A stretch of 64,000 nt of DNA from Saprospiraceae bacterium (GCA_022448955.1 JAKVCU010000005.1:1-64000); one strand, 5' to 3'. Positions 51,698 to 61,767 are shown, numbered from the stretch's first letter. The notes: generated by a model not told the origin, from the sequence alone. Numbers and translations: made by a program.

Positions 51698-51916
51698 ATG
51701 AAAATAAACTATCGCGAGTACCTTGGATACGTCTTGACTATGTTTATTATTTTGGTTGTGAGCCATATCTTTGTAGATGCTGTTGCAGGAGATAATATAT
51801 TTAGAATTTTTAAACTACAGCCATACAAGTATGTCATAATGTTGTTCATAGTCCTCATCGGAGCTTACAGTACCTATTTCGTGACAAAAAAAATGGCTCA
51901 ACATCCAAAAAAATAA
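51698..51916 (+). CDS. Small two-helix membrane protein
   Basis: This 72-residue protein starts 9 bp after the permease stop. It has two predicted membrane helices (EYLGYVLTMFIILVVSHIFV and YVIMLFIVLIGAYSTYFVT) and ends in basic residues KKMAQHPKK. It is not recognised. The tight spacing suggests it is co-transcribed with the permease and might be an accessory subunit, but this is inference. Confidence 0.6.
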   Translation: MKINYREYLGYVLTMFIILVVSHIFVDAVAGDNIFRIFKLQPYKYVIMLFIVLIGAYSTYFVTKKMAQHPKK

Positions 51917-51940
51917 AAAACAATCTTTAAATAGAACCCT

Positions 51941-52822
51941 TTGAAACAAGAACAGAGCACAATTAAAACGGATGTAATTAAGGTATTATCTTGGGGTTTA
52001 CTTTTTTTATTTTTTTCTACTTGTTCCGAATTAGACGTAGAAAAAAAATCACCTGTGCCAAAACAAGGTGGTCCTTTCACTACCAATCATTATTTTGGAG
52101 CTATTCTTGATTCCGCAAGAGTACAAGGTGCAATTCTTATCTATGCAGCTAAGGATCATACTTTTTATTCCAACGATTTCGAATGGTCAAAACAAGGCAG
52201 TTTACCTGCATCTACTTTTAAAATTCCCAACTCAATTATTGGGCTAGAAACAGGTGTTGTTGAAGGTGATAGTACTATTTTCAAATGGGATGGTCAACCG
52301 AAAGCATTAAAAGTTTGGGAACAAGATCTTCGATTTAGAGAAGCCTTTCATTATTCTTGTGTGCCCTGCTATCAGCAAGTTGCTAGAGGAGTCGGATATG
52401 AGCGCATGATAGCTTACATTCAAAAATTAGGCTATGGTAACATCCAATTTGATTCAAGCCAAATTGATCGCTTCTGGCTAGAAGGCGAATCAAAAATCAC
52501 TCCTTTCCAGCAAATTGACTTTCTCCAACGATTTTATAATGCTGAACTACCTATCAAAGAAAGGACATACTCCATTATGAAAAAATTAATGGTAATGGAA
52601 GAAAATGAGCAATTCAAAATAAGTGGTAAAACCGGATGGGCTATAAGAAATGGTAACAATAGAGGCTGGTTTGTCGGCTACGTAGAAACGAATGACCAGG
52701 TGTACTTCTTTGCTTCTAATATCATTCCAAAAGAGCAGTTTAACATGAACTTTTTTCCTGAAATCCGGAAAGAAATCACATACAAGGCGCTTCGATCACT
52801 CAATATTATCCCTAAGACTTAA
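51941..52822 (+). CDS. Class D (OXA-type) beta-lactamase-like lipoprotein
   Basis: This 293-residue protein starts at a TTG (MKQEQSTIKTDVIKVLSWGL...) and has a lipobox (LLFLFFSTCSEL). The class D hallmarks are PASTFKIPNS with nucleophile Ser91 and Lys94, HYSCVPCYQQVAR in place of the usual YSxV, FWLEGESKITPFQQIDFLQRF and the KTGW motif with Lys230. The YSC variant is unusual. The family hydrolyses beta-lactams or acts as a penicillin-binding protein/sensor (as in BlaR). It lies 25 bp after the small membrane protein, apparently in the same unit. Native, as no mobile element adjoins it. Whether it degrades drugs is unknown. Confidence 0.85.
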   Translation: MKQEQSTIKTDVIKVLSWGLLFLFFSTCSELDVEKKSPVPKQGGPFTTNHYFGAILDSARVQGAILIYAAKDHTFYSNDFEWSKQGSLPASTFKIPNSIIGLETGVVEGDSTIFKWDGQPKALKVWEQDLRFREAFHYSCVPCYQQVARGVGYERMIAYIQKLGYGNIQFDSSQIDRFWLEGESKITPFQQIDFLQRFYNAELPIKERTYSIMKKLMVMEENEQFKISGKTGWAIRNGNNRGWFVGYVETNDQVYFFASNIIPKEQFNMNFFPEIRKEITYKALRSLNIIPKT

Positions 52823-55800
52823 ACCCTAAAATATACTCCGTCAAATCATCTTCTGCATAGAGTCCTAATCGTTTTTTTAACCGATAACGACTTTTTTCCA
52901 CCCCTCTCACAGAAATATTCAATAATGAAGCCATTTCTTTTGTATTGAGGTTAATTCGTGTAAGCGTACAGATGCGTAGGTCATTTTGCGTAAGTCCAGG
53001 GTGCTTATCTAACATAGCTTGCACAAAATTTTGATCAAGCTGATTAAAATATACATTAAACTCATTCCAGTAATCTTCTCCCTTTAATTCTTGGTCTAAG
53101 GAGCGAATAATAGGTCTTAGAGGGGTGAGGTTTTGCTTAGGTAGGTCTACCAATTTTTGACGGATTTTATTGAGAAAATCATTTTTATGGGCCATTTGGA
53201 TAGCCGTTGTCATCAACTTTGTATTTTTTGCACCTACCTCTGCCTCCAATTTTTCATTCTTTAATGTCAATATTTTTCGTTCTGCCTCTAGTATGTCTCT
53301 TTTATGCTTGGTTTCTTTTCGTTGTAGAATGAACCAAACTATCCATAAAATAGCTAAGGCAGATAACAAGAAAACAATTGTACTAAACCAGATCGTTTTC
53401 CAGAAAGGTGGCCGAACAATGATATTTAATCGGGCCTCTTCGCCATATCGCCTGATTCTAAATATAAAGCTACCAGGATCAAGGTTGGTATAGGTAATAT
53501 TATATTGACCTGCCGATGTTTGCTGCCATTTTTGATCGAATCCTTCCATTAGATATTCAAAAACATCATCCTCTGGACTAGTATAATCTGTTGCCGAAAA
53601 AGAAATTGAGAAGGAATTATCTGTATAATTTAGATAAACAAACTCTGCATACTCAATAGGTTTTTTCAAGATAAATCTTCCGTTATCTAAGGGGCCTACT
53701 TCAACTGAACGATTAAAAACCTTGAAATCGGTAAATAGTATATTAGATGCAATCGTTTCATTTTTTATTAATTCCGGACGAATTGCATTTAATCCATTAA
53801 TTCCCCCAAAATATAGCCTACCATCGTTTCCTTTCAGGATAGCATCCTGATTGAATTGATTATTATTTTGACCAGTATGAAAATTAAAATTATTAAATAA
53901 TTCTTTTTCGGGATTAAAGCGACTAATACCCTCGAAAGTGCTAATCCAAATTAAGCCATTATCATCCTCTACCAGTCCCATCACGCTATTCGCGATAAGT
54001 CCATCATTATGTGTAAATCTTTTGAATCGGCTGCCACCTTCCCATAAATTAAGGCCACCACCTTCTGTTCCAATCCAAATCCGATCTTCACTATCTTGGA
54101 ATATACATCTCACTTCATTATTACTCAGCGAATGAGGATCATTACTATCGTAAGAATATCGAGTAAAAGATTGGGTTTCATCATTCCATTTAGCCAGTCC
54201 ATTATTTGCCGTTCCAATCCAAACCATATCTTTATTATCCACAAAGACTTTCATGATGTTTATTTCTGATATAGAATTTTCATCCCCTGCCACTGGGGAA
54301 TAGTTCTTTGATCGCTTATTTTTAGGATCAAAGACAATTAGACCATATCCAACCGTTCCAATCCAGAGTTTGCCATCCTTTCTTTGAGCAATTGACCAAA
54401 TATTACTAGTTCTGAGTGCATTTGTTCCATTATATGGATCTCCAATATGTTGAAAACTTCCAGTTCCTGCTTGAAGCAGCTCTAACCCATTTTGAAATAA
54501 ACCAACCCAAAGATGATTGTCGCGATCCTCAAAAATCGTTTTTACTACATTCCCTGAAAGGGAGTTTTTATCTAAAGAATTGTGTTTAAAGGAGCGAGTG
54601 TCAAATCTATTATTGTCCGTTTCTAGCCAATTCAAACCACCACCATCTGTGCCGACCCAGATTTTTCCATCTTGAGTTTGATTAATTGAAAGTACAGATC
54701 GATGACTCAATTCATCATCTCTTCTTGATATCGGTTTATAAAACTCAAAAGTGTTTTTGTTAATCTTAAAAATATTAAGCCCCCCATTAAAGGTTCCAAT
54801 CCAGATATTGCCCACTCGATCCTCAAAAAGTACATAAAGGGCATTCGAATTTAGCCCTCCTTCTTTATCAACCTGAGAAGCATAGGTTTGAAACTCATTT
54901 TTCCTCGGATGGTAAACTTGTAATCCACCACCATCTGTAGCAATATAGATAAGTCCATTTTTGGATTTGACAAGATCTCTTATAATATTTGAAGCTAGGG
55001 TGTTTTCCTGAGTAAAATGCTTAAAAGACCGTTCAGCAATATTCATTTGATATAAACCTGAACCTTCTGTCCCAATCCATAAATCATTATCATCCAAGAG
55101 TAATGTTTTGTGATAACCATTCATGTCTGCATCATCTGGTAAAGAAACATGAACTTGCTCAAATTGACCTAATTCGTTTAGAAAGTTAATACCTGTACCA
55201 GAGGTTGCTACCCAAATAGTACCAAATTGATCCTGTACGATATCAAAAACATTGTTATTAGATAATCCACTATTACTGCTATTAAAGTGCTGGCTACTTC
55301 CATCTTCTAATCGATACTTAATAATTCCATTACCAATAGAAGAAACCCAAATATTCCCCTTGTTATCTTCAAAAAAGGAAGAAATATCATAACCTTTAAA
55401 AGGGGCAAAAGCAGCTTCGCTTTTCAAATTTTTGAAGTATAATTCTTCTCTTCTTCTCAGGTTGATCCCTTCTTTACGAGTTCCAACCCAAAGGTTTTGT
55501 TTGCTGTCCTCAAAAAGAGCAGCAATGTGTTTACCTCTAAAACCATCAGCCAAGGCATCGGTTTCATTCGTCCTATAGACTTTCAACTCATGCCCGCTAT
55601 ACCTATTTAAGCCATTTTGGGTGCCAATCCATATGTAGCCAAGGTGGTCTTGAAGTATTGCATAAATTGAATTGTGAGAAAGGCCTTCTTCTATAGTGAG
55701 TCGATCAAATAAAATTTGATCGCTTGATGACTGTGAAACACCAATGCCTAATATATAGAACCAAAACAGTGAACAGGTCACAAACTTCTTCCTCAAGTGG

Positions 55801-55838
55801 TTTCCTTTTAAGCCAATCAAATGTAAGTTATTTATCAC
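52812..55838 (-). CDS. Propeller-sensor LuxR-type transmembrane regulator
   Basis: This 1008-residue protein (GTG start; TTG at 55793, MRKKFVTCSLF, is an alternative) has a signal peptide, about 14 Reg_prop repeats forming a periplasmic double beta-propeller (ILQDHLGYIWIGTQNGLNRY, LFEDSKQNLWVGTRKEGINL and others), a Y_Y_Y domain (about residues 700-790), a membrane helix (WFSTIVFLLSALAILWIVWFIL), a coiled coil (ETKHKRDILEAERKILTLK) and a C-terminal LuxR-type helix-turn-helix (about residues 948-1005, TKEMASLLNISVRGVEKSRYRLKKRLGL). It lacks the histidine kinase, receiver and AraC domains of hybrid two-component systems. Next to the GH genes, it is likely their sensor-activator. It overlaps the beta-lactamase gene by 11 bp at the convergent ends. 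Confidence 0.88.
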   Translation of the reverse strand: MINNLHLIGLKGNHLRKKFVTCSLFWFYILGIGVSQSSSDQILFDRLTIEEGLSHNSIYAILQDHLGYIWIGTQNGLNRYSGHELKVYRTNETDALADGFRGKHIAALFEDSKQNLWVGTRKEGINLRRREELYFKNLKSEAAFAPFKGYDISSFFEDNKGNIWVSSIGNGIIKYRLEDGSSQHFNSSNSGLSNNNVFDIVQDQFGTIWVATSGTGINFLNELGQFEQVHVSLPDDADMNGYHKTLLLDDNDLWIGTEGSGLYQMNIAERSFKHFTQENTLASNIIRDLVKSKNGLIYIATDGGGLQVYHPRKNEFQTYASQVDKEGGLNSNALYVLFEDRVGNIWIGTFNGGLNIFKINKNTFEFYKPISRRDDELSHRSVLSINQTQDGKIWVGTDGGGLNWLETDNNRFDTRSFKHNSLDKNSLSGNVVKTIFEDRDNHLWVGLFQNGLELLQAGTGSFQHIGDPYNGTNALRTSNIWSIAQRKDGKLWIGTVGYGLIVFDPKNKRSKNYSPVAGDENSISEINIMKVFVDNKDMVWIGTANNGLAKWNDETQSFTRYSYDSNDPHSLSNNEVRCIFQDSEDRIWIGTEGGGLNLWEGGSRFKRFTHNDGLIANSVMGLVEDDNGLIWISTFEGISRFNPEKELFNNFNFHTGQNNNQFNQDAILKGNDGRLYFGGINGLNAIRPELIKNETIASNILFTDFKVFNRSVEVGPLDNGRFILKKPIEYAEFVYLNYTDNSFSISFSATDYTSPEDDVFEYLMEGFDQKWQQTSAGQYNITYTNLDPGSFIFRIRRYGEEARLNIIVRPPFWKTIWFSTIVFLLSALAILWIVWFILQRKETKHKRDILEAERKILTLKNEKLEAEVGAKNTKLMTTAIQMAHKNDFLNKIRQKLVDLPKQNLTPLRPIIRSLDQELKGEDYWNEFNVYFNQLDQNFVQAMLDKHPGLTQNDLRICTLTRINLNTKEMASLLNISVRGVEKSRYRLKKRLGLYAEDDLTEYILGFKS

Positions 55839-56281
55839 GCTCTAGCTTCTGTGAAAGAGATAGAGCATCATCAATATGATTTACAAAATTATTTTATAAA
55901 ATAAAACAGTTATAACTTATTGACCAAATAATCAATTGTTAAAGATAGAACGAAGGAATTGCTTATTCCCTAATGAAGAGAAAAATTTATTCTTTGAGAA
56001 GGATTGACCAATCAGAATGGTAATGAAAAGATGCCATAAAAAGCTTCATTCCGTTACCATTCACTAGACTATTTTTGGAGGCTGACTTTACAGTATACCG
56101 ATAATTTATGGGTAATCTTGAATCAATCAAGCTGTTTTATTTATCGCAATCGAAGTTTGGAATTATCGAGAAGCGTTTGACAGTAATTTTACTTCCAGTT
56201 TTTATTTGCACTAACAGTCGTTTATTAGCACCAAGCAAACTACTGAACACTTCGGCTCGAAGAATATGTTTCCTAAAACTT
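55839..56281. other. 443-bp region between regulator and GH5 genes
   Basis: No convincing gene. It should hold the promoter of the regulator gene (minus strand) and the 3' end of the GH5 transcript. A plus-strand frame starting at 56108 has no recognisable sequence and overlaps the GH5 gene, so I reject it. Confidence 0.5.
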
Positions 56282-58993
56282 CTATCGATTATGGACAAAG
56301 GTCTTATTTATCGTCTGGCCATTTTCAAATATCAATCTTATAACGTACGTTCCAGATGGCCATGCTGATACATCTAATTGTTCTATTTTTTTGGCTGTTG
56401 CCCAATTATTTACCCACATTTGCTGTCCTATCATATTAGAAATAGTAACAAAGGCAGGTGGATCACCAACTACCTCTAGATGAAGATTTAAAATAGTAGA
56501 ACTAGGATTTGGAAAAATTTCAAATATATAATCTTTTTCTATTTCATTTGAATTAGAAACCAGGTCAAAATCTAGCCAATTAAAATTGAATCCTCCTTGG
56601 TTAATCAATACTCTTAGGGTATATCGACCACCTAATAGCGCTACATTTTTAGTTGTTGTATTCCAGTTTTGCCAATCTCCAGTTGGAAAAAAGCTTGCTG
56701 TATGAAGTGGCAAAAACTCATCTTCTTCATTCCTACGTAATAATTGAATAGCACCTATATCGCTCTCAGCAGCAGTTCGATACTGAACAGCATAAGTACC
56801 CGTCTGTTCTACATCAATCTCATAATCCACATAATCTCCACCATCGAGAAAAGATAGGTTTTGACCACCTCCTGTATCAGAACAATTTTCCAATTCAACG
56901 CCATTTTGAGCAGCGTAATCTTCTGCCTCGATCTTCCCAGGAATACTATGAATAATAGGAACTCTATTCTCTACATCTTTGAGAAAGAAATTATTAAGAG
57001 GTGTTTCATCTTCTGCGAAGACCTGAGCGCCCGTGTAAGATACTTTTATCACCTGCTCATGATTAAAGTTAGTGTTTAGATCAAAGAATATTATTCTAGG
57101 ATTAGCAGGGTTCAATTCAACATGAGTAATTTCAATTGGAGCCGCATTGGCAAAAACCGCAAAGTCAGTGATCGCAGCTTCGACTGGACCTTCAATTGGT
57201 TTATTCAAATTGAGCTGGATTCTATCATCGTCAACGGTAAATGCAGATAAAAATATGGTTTCGACTGCTGTTGTTGGTCCTTTCTCTTCAATTTCAAAGC
57301 TACTTAAATTAAAACCACTACCATCCGAATAAAACCTTATGTTATTATTTTCAGGAGTTAGAATCACATTCGGAGCAGTGATAGTCTGCCAATTTTGCCA
57401 CCCTCCTGTAACAGGCACATAAGATAAACGAGAAATATCCGCTCCATTTGAGATAAAATGGAAACGACCTGATGTATTGGGCGTAGCTACTCGGACATGT
57501 ATATCATATGCTGCTGTCTCAGGCACATCAATCGTATACTGCATCCATTCGCCTTTATTAATAAATCCAACGTTATGGTTAGTTGGATTTTGGAAATCAG
57601 TGGACGGTTCGATATCTACGCCATCATTTCTATAACTCCAACCATTATTCCATGCTGTATAATTTCCTGTTGAAACATGATAGGTTGCTATATCTGAATC
57701 TTCATAAGCCTCCCCTCGAATACCTAAATCATAATTTACAGCAGGGATATAACCAGGAATAGTATGTTCTTCAAATGGTAGTGTTTCATCTGAATACACC
57801 TGCCTAAACATTGCATCGATTACATCTTTTTGATAAGTGCAATTTTCAAACTTCAAATTTTCGGCCAATTCCATAAGTGTGGACTTTGCAAAACCTACAC
57901 TTGGAGGTGTGCCTCCATTTTCCCAATAGTTTAATAATGACTGATAAGCTGGCGTTTTAATTACTGATAAAGGACCTGAGATAGACTCCACCTTTTTCAT
58001 AGGCCACCAAGCCCATCCAATATGATTGTCTTCTAATAATTTGATAGCATCTCTGAACCAAACATTTGAGTTTTCACCACTTTCTCCGAGATATAGAGGA
58101 ACATTATAATTATCGCGAATATCTAGAACCCATTGTATAGATCCTTGGTCGTTGTAAGACCAGTATTTATGAGGGCTATACACCATATTATCATCAAATG
58201 GAGGGGTAAGGCCTGTAAAATCATTTGCGAACCAATTACCTTCAATAAAGATGATATGTGTTTGGTCAATTTCCCTAATTTCATTAATCACTTGTACATA
58301 TAAGCTACGCAGGAGTACGTTACCTGGCAGATTCCAATTTGGCTCATTTAAGAGATCATAGCCTGCCACCCAAGGTTCATCTACATAACGAGCAGCTAAT
58401 TGCCCCCATAGTGCAGCCATTTTGTCACGATTGGCTTGACTTTCCCACAAAGAGGGTTTGTTCGGATCATAATCCGAAATCCCTTGATCATAGCCCTGCC
58501 CTCCAGGAGCTGCATGCAAATCTAAGATTACATACATCTCATTCTCTGCACACCAAGCAATCAGACTGTCTGTCATTTCAAACCCTCTAGTTAACCAAGT
58601 ATTTTGTCCTTGAACGGGCTCCTCTTCTATTGGAAGTGTGAATAGATTATAATGCATTGGCAAACGAACAGAATTAAAGCCCCATTCTTTTAATGCATCT
58701 ATATCAGCTTTAGTAACGTGATTTTCCAACCACTTATCGTAAAATTCTTGCGTATTAGCATCTCCAATTAATTCTTCAATTTTACCTCTAATCTGATATT
58801 GAGCATTGGCAAAGGAAGCAGTTTGCAACATATATCCTTCTTGCAGCATCCACCCTCCTAATCCCATTCCCCTTAAAATAATGGTATCTCCAGCCTCATT
58901 AACAATTGCCTTTCCTTGCGTGCTTAGGAAACCTTGACTGAAAGTCAATGTATTAACCAAAAAGTATAAGATAATTGTAAACTTAATTTTCAT
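56282..58993 (-). CDS. GH5 endo-glucanase with two CBM6 and T9SS tail
   Basis: This 903-residue protein has a signal peptide (FTIILYFLVNTLTFSQG). A GH5 catalytic domain covers about residues 25-360: RGMGLGGWMLQEGYML, GFNSVRLPMHYNLF, VILDLHAAPGGQ, VAGYDLLNEPNWN (acid/base Glu) and LYLGESGENSN (nucleophile Glu). A CBM6 module follows (about residues 430-570, IATYHVSTGNYTAWNNGWSY), then a beta-sandwich, a second CBM6 (GKIEAEDYAAQNGVELENCS...) and a Por secretion tail (EIFPNPSSTILNLHLE ... KTFVHNR). It is exported to the surface. With the GH16 and GH3 enzymes it should cut beta-glucans, presumably laminarin. Confidence 0.9.
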   Translation of the reverse strand: MKIKFTIILYFLVNTLTFSQGFLSTQGKAIVNEAGDTIILRGMGLGGWMLQEGYMLQTASFANAQYQIRGKIEELIGDANTQEFYDKWLENHVTKADIDALKEWGFNSVRLPMHYNLFTLPIEEEPVQGQNTWLTRGFEMTDSLIAWCAENEMYVILDLHAAPGGQGYDQGISDYDPNKPSLWESQANRDKMAALWGQLAARYVDEPWVAGYDLLNEPNWNLPGNVLLRSLYVQVINEIREIDQTHIIFIEGNWFANDFTGLTPPFDDNMVYSPHKYWSYNDQGSIQWVLDIRDNYNVPLYLGESGENSNVWFRDAIKLLEDNHIGWAWWPMKKVESISGPLSVIKTPAYQSLLNYWENGGTPPSVGFAKSTLMELAENLKFENCTYQKDVIDAMFRQVYSDETLPFEEHTIPGYIPAVNYDLGIRGEAYEDSDIATYHVSTGNYTAWNNGWSYRNDGVDIEPSTDFQNPTNHNVGFINKGEWMQYTIDVPETAAYDIHVRVATPNTSGRFHFISNGADISRLSYVPVTGGWQNWQTITAPNVILTPENNNIRFYSDGSGFNLSSFEIEEKGPTTAVETIFLSAFTVDDDRIQLNLNKPIEGPVEAAITDFAVFANAAPIEITHVELNPANPRIIFFDLNTNFNHEQVIKVSYTGAQVFAEDETPLNNFFLKDVENRVPIIHSIPGKIEAEDYAAQNGVELENCSDTGGGQNLSFLDGGDYVDYEIDVEQTGTYAVQYRTAAESDIGAIQLLRRNEEDEFLPLHTASFFPTGDWQNWNTTTKNVALLGGRYTLRVLINQGGFNFNWLDFDLVSNSNEIEKDYIFEIFPNPSSTILNLHLEVVGDPPAFVTISNMIGQQMWVNNWATAKKIEQLDVSAWPSGTYVIRLIFENGQTINKTFVHNR

Positions 58994-59021
58994 AATTCAT
59001 CATTTTAGAGATCAGAAATTG

Positions 59022-59049
59022 AAAAATGGAAGGCCCAACTGGCCTTCCA
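59022..59049 (-). terminator. Terminator of the GH3 gene
   Basis: TGGAAGGCC (59027-59035) pairs with GGCCTTCCA (59041-59049), a perfect 9-bp stem. On the minus strand it is followed by TTTTTC. Confidence 0.85.
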
Positions 59050-59065
59050 GAAGTATTGGAAAGAC

Positions 59066-61315
59066 TTATTCTATTTCGAATTCTGTGCTCAAACCATCAG
59101 CAGAGTTGCCCCCTACCATTAGATCAAAAAATCCTGGTTCAACCACAAATTTTCTTTGATTATTGTAAAACCCTAGTTCTTGTTCTGTTAATGTAAAACT
59201 CACTTTCTTGGACTCTCCTGCTTGTAGCATGATCTTATCAAAACCCTTTAATTCTTTTACTGGTCGCGTCACACTAGCAACTCTATCTCGAATATATAGC
59301 TGTACGACCTCTTCTCCTGCCAAGGAACCCGTATTTTGGACAGTGACTTCCACATCTACTTTTTTACCCTGAACCTTGACATTTAGATTTTTGTATTCAA
59401 AAGTAGTATAGCTCAAGCCATATCCAAATGGATATAGCGGCGAATTCTCTTCATCTATATAGTGAGACCAGAATACGACTGGCTCTGGATATCTACGTCC
59501 AGTGTGTTTATTATTATAATAAATGGGAACTTGTCCTACCGTTCTAGGAAATGACATTGGTAATTTACCAGCAGGGTTATAATCTCCATAGAGTACTTGA
59601 GCAATGGCATGGCCACTTTGAGTGCCTAATTGCCAGGCTTCGATAATGGTTGGAATATGCTCAGCTGCCCATGAAATTGCTAATGGACGACCATTCATCA
59701 GCACAAGTACTACATTCTTGTTCACCGCGTATACCGCTTCTAACAATTCTTGTTGAAGGCCAGGCAGGTCCAGTTTTGTTCTACTTCTTCCTTCTCCTGA
59801 TTGGAAGCCATGCTCTCCAAGCACCATTACAACGACATCTGCATCTTTTGCAGTAGCAACCGCTTCTTCCATACCAGACCGATCATCTTTATTAATATTC
59901 ACTTGCATCACAAAGCTAACTTCTCCATTGACTAGAGCAGGGCCCGCAGAATGTAACAATTCATTCCCTTTATAAGCTTTCATACCTTCCAAAACAGAGA
60001 TGGCTGTATTGTCATCGGAGGCAATTCTCCAACTACCTAATGGGCTATTTTTATCATCTGCAAGCGCACCAATTAATGCAACTTTTTTGCCTGACTTAGG
60101 AAGTGGCAATAAATTATCTTCATTTTTTAATAGTACAATAGATTTCTTCGCAATATCTAGTACTGCTTTCATATGATCATCGTGATAAATCATTGTCTTT
60201 TCGCGCTCTTCATCACAATATTTATACGGATCGTCAAATAAGCCCAATTCAAACTTTGTACGCAAAATTCTTTTTACGGCATCATCAATTTTAGCTTCTT
60301 CTATTTTTCCACTTTCAACTAGTCCTTTTATATGATTGACATAATAGTAAGATTCCATATCCATATCCGAACCAGCATTCACAGCTCTTTCAGTAGCATG
60401 CTCTTCACTTTCAGCCTGTCCGTGATAAGCAATTTCCTTCACAGAGCCCCAATCAGAGACAACAAAGCCCTCAAAACCCCACTCTCCTTTTAATATTTCT
60501 CTTTGCAAGAATTCATCTGCTGTTGCCGGAATACCATTTAGCTCATTAAACGAATTCATGAATGTTCTTACACCTGCCTCCTGCGCTGCTTTAAAAGGAG
60601 GAAGAACTATATTATAAAGTGTAGACAATCCAATATCTACTGTGTTATAATCTCTTCCTGCTTCTGCAAACCCGTATGCTGCAAAGTGTTTAGCGCAAGC
60701 TAGAATGGTATTAGAAGCACTCAGATCATCTCCTTGAAAACCACGGACCCTAGCTGCTGCAATTAAACTTCCCAAATAAGGATCTTCGCCAGCACCTTCC
60801 ATTACTCTTCCCCAACGAGCATCACGAGACACATCCATCATTGGGGCAAAAGTCCAATTAAGGCCAGCGGCAGCCGCCTCTGTTGCTGCTATCCGAGCAG
60901 ATTTTTCGATGGCCTCTAGATCCCAACTTGCAGATTCTGCCAGAGGAATTGGAGAGAGCGTTTTATAGCCATGAATAATGTCATATGCAAATATCATAGG
61001 GATTCCCAACCTAGAATTCTCTACAGCTAATTTTTGCATTTTACGAATTTCTTCAACTCCTTTTACGTTAAGCATGGATCCTACTAAACCACCTTTAATA
61101 TGATCATATTTCTTTTTGGCATTCGCTTCGGATGGAGCAGGGCCTGTTACATCATAGAAACTGGAATATTGGTTCATTTGACCAATTTTTTCTTCGAGTG
61201 TCATTTTTGATAAAAGGCCATCTACTTTTTGATCTATAGACATGTCTTGTGCGGTTAATTCATTAATGAAAAAAAGAAATATACAGTTAAGTACTAAAAT
61301 TAGCGTCTGATTCAT
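59066..61315 (-). CDS. bglX: Beta-glucosidase (GH3, BglX-like)
   Basis: This 749-residue protein has a signal peptide (LILVLNCIFLFFINELTAQ) and the BglX three-part architecture. The GH3 N-domain is IGQMNQYSS, IPMIFAYDIIHGYKT, ARWGRVMEGAGEDPYLG and WGFEGFVVSDWGSV, where the Asp of SDW is the nucleophile. The C-domain (KKSIVLLKNEDNLLPLPKSG ... VLVLMNGRPLAISWA) and the C-terminal Fn3-like domain (VTVQNTGSLAGEEVVQLYIRDR) follow. It hydrolyses oligosaccharides from the endo-enzymes to glucose in the periplasm. It belongs to the same minus-strand cluster as GH5 and GH16. Confidence 0.94.
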   Translation of the reverse strand: MNQTLILVLNCIFLFFINELTAQDMSIDQKVDGLLSKMTLEEKIGQMNQYSSFYDVTGPAPSEANAKKKYDHIKGGLVGSMLNVKGVEEIRKMQKLAVENSRLGIPMIFAYDIIHGYKTLSPIPLAESASWDLEAIEKSARIAATEAAAAGLNWTFAPMMDVSRDARWGRVMEGAGEDPYLGSLIAAARVRGFQGDDLSASNTILACAKHFAAYGFAEAGRDYNTVDIGLSTLYNIVLPPFKAAQEAGVRTFMNSFNELNGIPATADEFLQREILKGEWGFEGFVVSDWGSVKEIAYHGQAESEEHATERAVNAGSDMDMESYYYVNHIKGLVESGKIEEAKIDDAVKRILRTKFELGLFDDPYKYCDEEREKTMIYHDDHMKAVLDIAKKSIVLLKNEDNLLPLPKSGKKVALIGALADDKNSPLGSWRIASDDNTAISVLEGMKAYKGNELLHSAGPALVNGEVSFVMQVNINKDDRSGMEEAVATAKDADVVVMVLGEHGFQSGEGRSRTKLDLPGLQQELLEAVYAVNKNVVLVLMNGRPLAISWAAEHIPTIIEAWQLGTQSGHAIAQVLYGDYNPAGKLPMSFPRTVGQVPIYYNNKHTGRRYPEPVVFWSHYIDEENSPLYPFGYGLSYTTFEYKNLNVKVQGKKVDVEVTVQNTGSLAGEEVVQLYIRDRVASVTRPVKELKGFDKIMLQAGESKKVSFTLTEQELGFYNNQRKFVVEPGFFDLMVGGNSADGLSTEFEIE

Positions 61316-61767
61316 AAGTAAATATTGTTACTATTTTGAAATGGATTTGCTAAAGCAAAATACCAGCAGATTACTAAGTAAGACAATTCTGTTGTTACCT
61401 AGTAGTATATCCATAGTGATTTGTTCATTATAAATTTTTCCAATAACTGCCCCCTTCGAACTAATTGCTTAAATAAAGAAATCTCCTGATTATCCAAAAA
61501 GCTACTCAGGAAGATTACATTTCTTGAAGTTACTTATGAGTCTGTTATAGAATTTATCTTTTTGTCGAAATTATTAATAGTTTATTTAGTCCCTTTTAAC
61601 TATCGGCAGACTGAAAAATTTGAGTTTAGCTATTACCGAAAGCTTTGAGTACAAATGTTTATTTCACTAATGAGATACCAGTATATGAATACTCTACCGA
61701 TAGCTAGCTATCGGTAGGCCTAATTTAACAATCCTCAGCAAGCTCTAGCTATTAAAGTCAAAAAGTA
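61316..61767. other. 452-bp region between GH16 and GH3 genes
   Basis: No gene is seen. It contains a perfect 24-bp palindrome (61694-61717) and a partial relative, ATCGGCAG, near 61600-61609. A weak TCCTGA/TCAGGA hairpin lies around 61481-61512. The rest is AT-rich and may hold the GH3 promoter. Confidence 0.5.
61694..61717. promoter_or_regulatory. 24-bp perfect palindrome
   Basis: CTACCGATAGCT and its complement AGCTATCGGTAG form a perfect 12+12 palindrome, 51 bp downstream of the GH16 stop and about 380 bp upstream of the GH3 start (both minus strand). It may be an operator, or a transcription-end structure of the GH16 gene. Confidence 0.5.

Noticed and set aside
51941-52822. Acquired resistance gene
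   Set aside because: No transposase, integron site or repeat adjoins it, and it lies in a run with native genes; the YSC variant suggests a divergent native protein.
56108-56368. Small plus-strand ORF upstream of the regulator
   Set aside because: It has no recognisable sequence, overlaps the GH5 gene end, and has no supporting start context.
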